Source of the DNA: Sphingomonas sp. PP-CE-1A-559
Lineage (GTDB): Bacteria; Pseudomonadota; Alphaproteobacteria; Sphingomonadales; Sphingomonadaceae
DNA: 64,000 nt
Reading direction: 5' to 3'
Assembly (NCBI RefSeq): GCF_004340965.1
Contig: NZ_SLYA01000007.1
Location: 42,096 to 106,095, forward strand
Of this stretch, positions 62,422-64,000 are shown piece after piece. The notes beneath the pieces are model-generated. The model had not been told where the DNA came from, ran no database searches, and was given only the letters and a program-made list of their open reading frames with translations. Made by a program: the position numbers and the translations under genes. Every line of letters begins with the position of its first letter. The stretch's first letter is position 1.

Positions 62422-64000
62422 CTAGCGCATGACCGGCAACGTAATCCGCGAGCCTACGCAAACCTTCTGCGTCGCCTTCACGTAATCGCCCGCCTTCGCC
62501 CGCCCGATGTTCGGCACGAACGACTGCGGGTTGCGGTCGATCATCGGGAACCAACTCGACTGGATCTGCACCATGATCCGGTGCCCCGCCTTGAACACAT
62601 GATCGTGGTCACGCAGCGGCACGTCCCACGCGACCACCTTCCCCGGCACCAACGGCTGTGGCGCCGTATCGCTCGCCAGGAACCGCCCTCGCCGCACTTC
62701 CATCGCGATCGGCAACTGATACCCGTTGAGCGTCCGGGCATAGTCGCCTGGCTGAAGGCTACGCCCCGTCATCGACTCGGTATCGTCGGGCAGCACATCG
62801 ATCAGCTTCACCACGAAATCGCTGTCGGTCCCGCTGGTCGATGCCTGCAACGTGGCCGACAGCGCCCCCGTCACCGTCAGGTCGGCAGTCAAAGGCTCCG
62901 ACACATACCCCAGAACATCGGGCCGGTGATCGACGAAGCGCTGATCGTCCGCCTCCCACCACGCCCAGTCCGGGCTGGCATACGTCGCCGACATCGGTCG
63001 CCGACGGAACGGCACCGGGTTCGCCGGATCGGACACGTAGTCGCGACATGCCTCGCCAGCGGCCGGCGCGGTGAACGACAGGCTACCGTCCGCACGCAAA
63101 TACAGCTCCGTCGCCTTCGCGCCCATCGGAGGCCAGGCGGCATAGGTCTTCCACACGTTCGACCCCGACTGGAACATCTTGGCCGCAAAGTCCGGCCGCG
63201 GGCCCTTGCCGTGTAGCCAATATGCGAAGAACGGTGCCTGGATTTGCTCTTGGAACTGCGTGCCGCTCGCCGTCCCGAGTGCGATCGGCCCGAGATGATC
63301 CGCCACGCCCTGCCACCCACCATGCCGCCACGGCCCCGCCACCATCTGCGCCAGGTGGTTCGGATCGTTGCGCTTCTGCTTGGCGTAAATCTGCCACGAG
63401 CCCCACGGATCCTCCTGATCCCAGAACCCGGCGACGTTCAGCGTCGGCACGGTCGTCTTGCCGAGCGAATCGGTCCAGCGTTGCGCAGTATAGAACGCGT
63501 CGTGATTGGGGTGATCGAGCAGCGACGTGAACATCGGCACCCGCCCCTTGAACACGGTCCGATCGATCGCCTCCGCCGAGCCGGCCTTCAGGAAATAGTC
63601 GTACGTATCGCTCGGATACGCGAAGTCGGAATTCTTCGTCTTGTCGAGTTGCAGCGACGACACCCAGTCGGTCGCATAGCTCAGCCGCAGCGCGCCGTTG
63701 CGGTGCAGGTCGTCCGACTGCCAGTAATCGATCCACGCCGCTTGCGGGGAGACCGCCTTCAGCGCCGGATGCGGGTTCGCCAGCGCCACTGCGGCGGCGA
63801 AACCGGGGTATGACACGCCCCACATGCCGACCTTGCCGGTGTTGGCCAGGACGTTCTTCACCAGCCAGCCGACTGTGTCGTAGGCGTCCGTGACCTCGTC
63901 GACCGCTTCTCTATCGCGGCCTGAGTCAACAGGCGCAGACCACTCTCCGCCGCCGCGAGTGCGCCGGTTTGAGGAATTGGTAGGCGACGAAAATACAAAT
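62422..64000 (-). CDS. CocE/NonD family alpha/beta hydrolase, N-terminus outside window
   Basis: Member of the X-Pro dipeptidyl-peptidase S15/cocaine esterase-like family, probably an exported peptidase or acyl esterase. The frame is open through the window edge; a GTG at 63861 is internal, because upstream codons still read DEVTDAYDTVGWLVKNV, a family segment. The nucleophile Ser lies in KVGMWGVSYPGFAAA, the Asp in AGFWDQEDPWGSW and the His in GPWRHGGWQG. The C-terminal jelly-roll domain (about the last 220 visible residues) has FRRRPMSATYASPDWAWWE, FVVKLIDVLPDD, RGRFLAS and GHRIMVQIQSSWFPMIDRNPQ in pieces. About 526 residues are visible. Confidence 0.88.
   Translation of the reverse strand, partial: FVFSSPTNSSNRRTRGGGEWSAPVDSGRDREAVDEVTDAYDTVGWLVKNVLANTGKVGMWGVSYPGFAAAVALANPHPALKAVSPQAAWIDYWQSDDLHRNGALRLSYATDWVSSLQLDKTKNSDFAYPSDTYDYFLKAGSAEAIDRTVFKGRVPMFTSLLDHPNHDAFYTAQRWTDSLGKTTVPTLNVAGFWDQEDPWGSWQIYAKQKRNDPNHLAQMVAGPWRHGGWQGVADHLGPIALGTASGTQFQEQIQAPFFAYWLHGKGPRPDFAAKMFQSGSNVWKTYAAWPPMGAKATELYLRADGSLSFTAPAAGEACRDYVSDPANPVPFRRRPMSATYASPDWAWWEADDQRFVDHRPDVLGYVSEPLTADLTVTGALSATLQASTSGTDSDFVVKLIDVLPDDTESMTGRSLQPGDYARTLNGYQLPIAMEVRRGRFLASDTAPQPLVPGKVVAWDVPLRDHDHVFKAGHRIMVQIQSSWFPMIDRNPQSFVPNIGRAKAGDYVKATQKVCVGSRITLPVMR

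Noticed and set aside
63859..63861. GTG as the true start of the CocE-type hydrolase
   Set aside because: Codons upstream remain open to the window edge and encode DEVTDAYDTVGWLVKN, a conserved family segment, so the gene continues outside the window.

Overview
The window is high-GC, gene-dense chromosomal DNA from an alphaproteobacterium, most probably Sphingomonadales (Sphingomonas or a close relative). The best support is a circularly permuted, two-piece tmRNA gene with tag ANDNEALAIAA, an RNase E ending in a GWW motif, an rnpM protein fused to an L7Ae-like domain, a release factor 2 gene without the programmed frameshift, and sphingomonad-style dispersed palindromes. The species is inference. 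No tRNA, rRNA, CRISPR array, insertion sequence, prophage or replication origin was seen. Most genes are core housekeeping.

Layout. 1-6.9 kb: end of lptF and lptG (LPS export), glyoxalase I and II, a tandem pair of small Cys-rich exported proteins, an enoyl-CoA hydratase, two hotdog thioesterases and a periplasmic PQQ-type sugar dehydrogenase. 6.9-19.2 kb: a long transcription, translation and RNA-decay cluster, rimP-nusA-(4-oxalocrotonate tautomerase family gene)-rnpM-infB-rbfA-(AbrB/PIN toxin-antitoxin)-tdk-truB-rpsO-pnp. 19.2-24.9 kb: a single-domain response regulator, a membrane protein, ssrA on the minus strand, an Rrf2 regulator, mscL, then lemA, two TPM-domain genes and a Nudix gene. 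24.9-32.7 kb: a complex I accessory subunit, hrpB, a class A penicillin-binding protein, prfB and a predicted lipoprotein methyltransferase. 33-41 kb: a short JAMM protein, thyA, a hemerythrin, folA, ribF, ileS-lspA-DUF3035 lipoprotein. 41-46.7 kb: a porin, then a minus-strand run phrB-sseA-metC-bluB divergent from queF. 46.9-50.5 kb: a glycosyltransferase with an extra C-terminal domain and a GH130 phosphorylase. 50.8-64 kb: an OPT transporter, amiC, rne, an M48 metalloprotease with a DsbA-like thioredoxin, an ABC-2 exporter and a partial CocE-type hydrolase.

The most unusual aspect is the density of dispersed palindromic elements. I group them into families named here PE-A to PE-E. They fill most intergenic gaps and, strikingly, also sit in frame inside protein genes: rnpM, truB, hrpB and ileS (twice). 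One forms the 3' end of ribF and another supplies the ribosome-binding site of rbfA. They code for low-complexity Pro/Gly/Arg peptides absent from the ordinary versions of these proteins. This resembles the intragenic palindromes of Rickettsia but the sequences here are different.

Other points of note: a toxin-antitoxin pair whose start codon abuts a perfect 10-bp inverted repeat; a tautomerase gene embedded in the nusA-infB operon; an exported SAM methyltransferase; and a GT/GH130 pair that may make or recycle an undescribed mannose-type saccharide.
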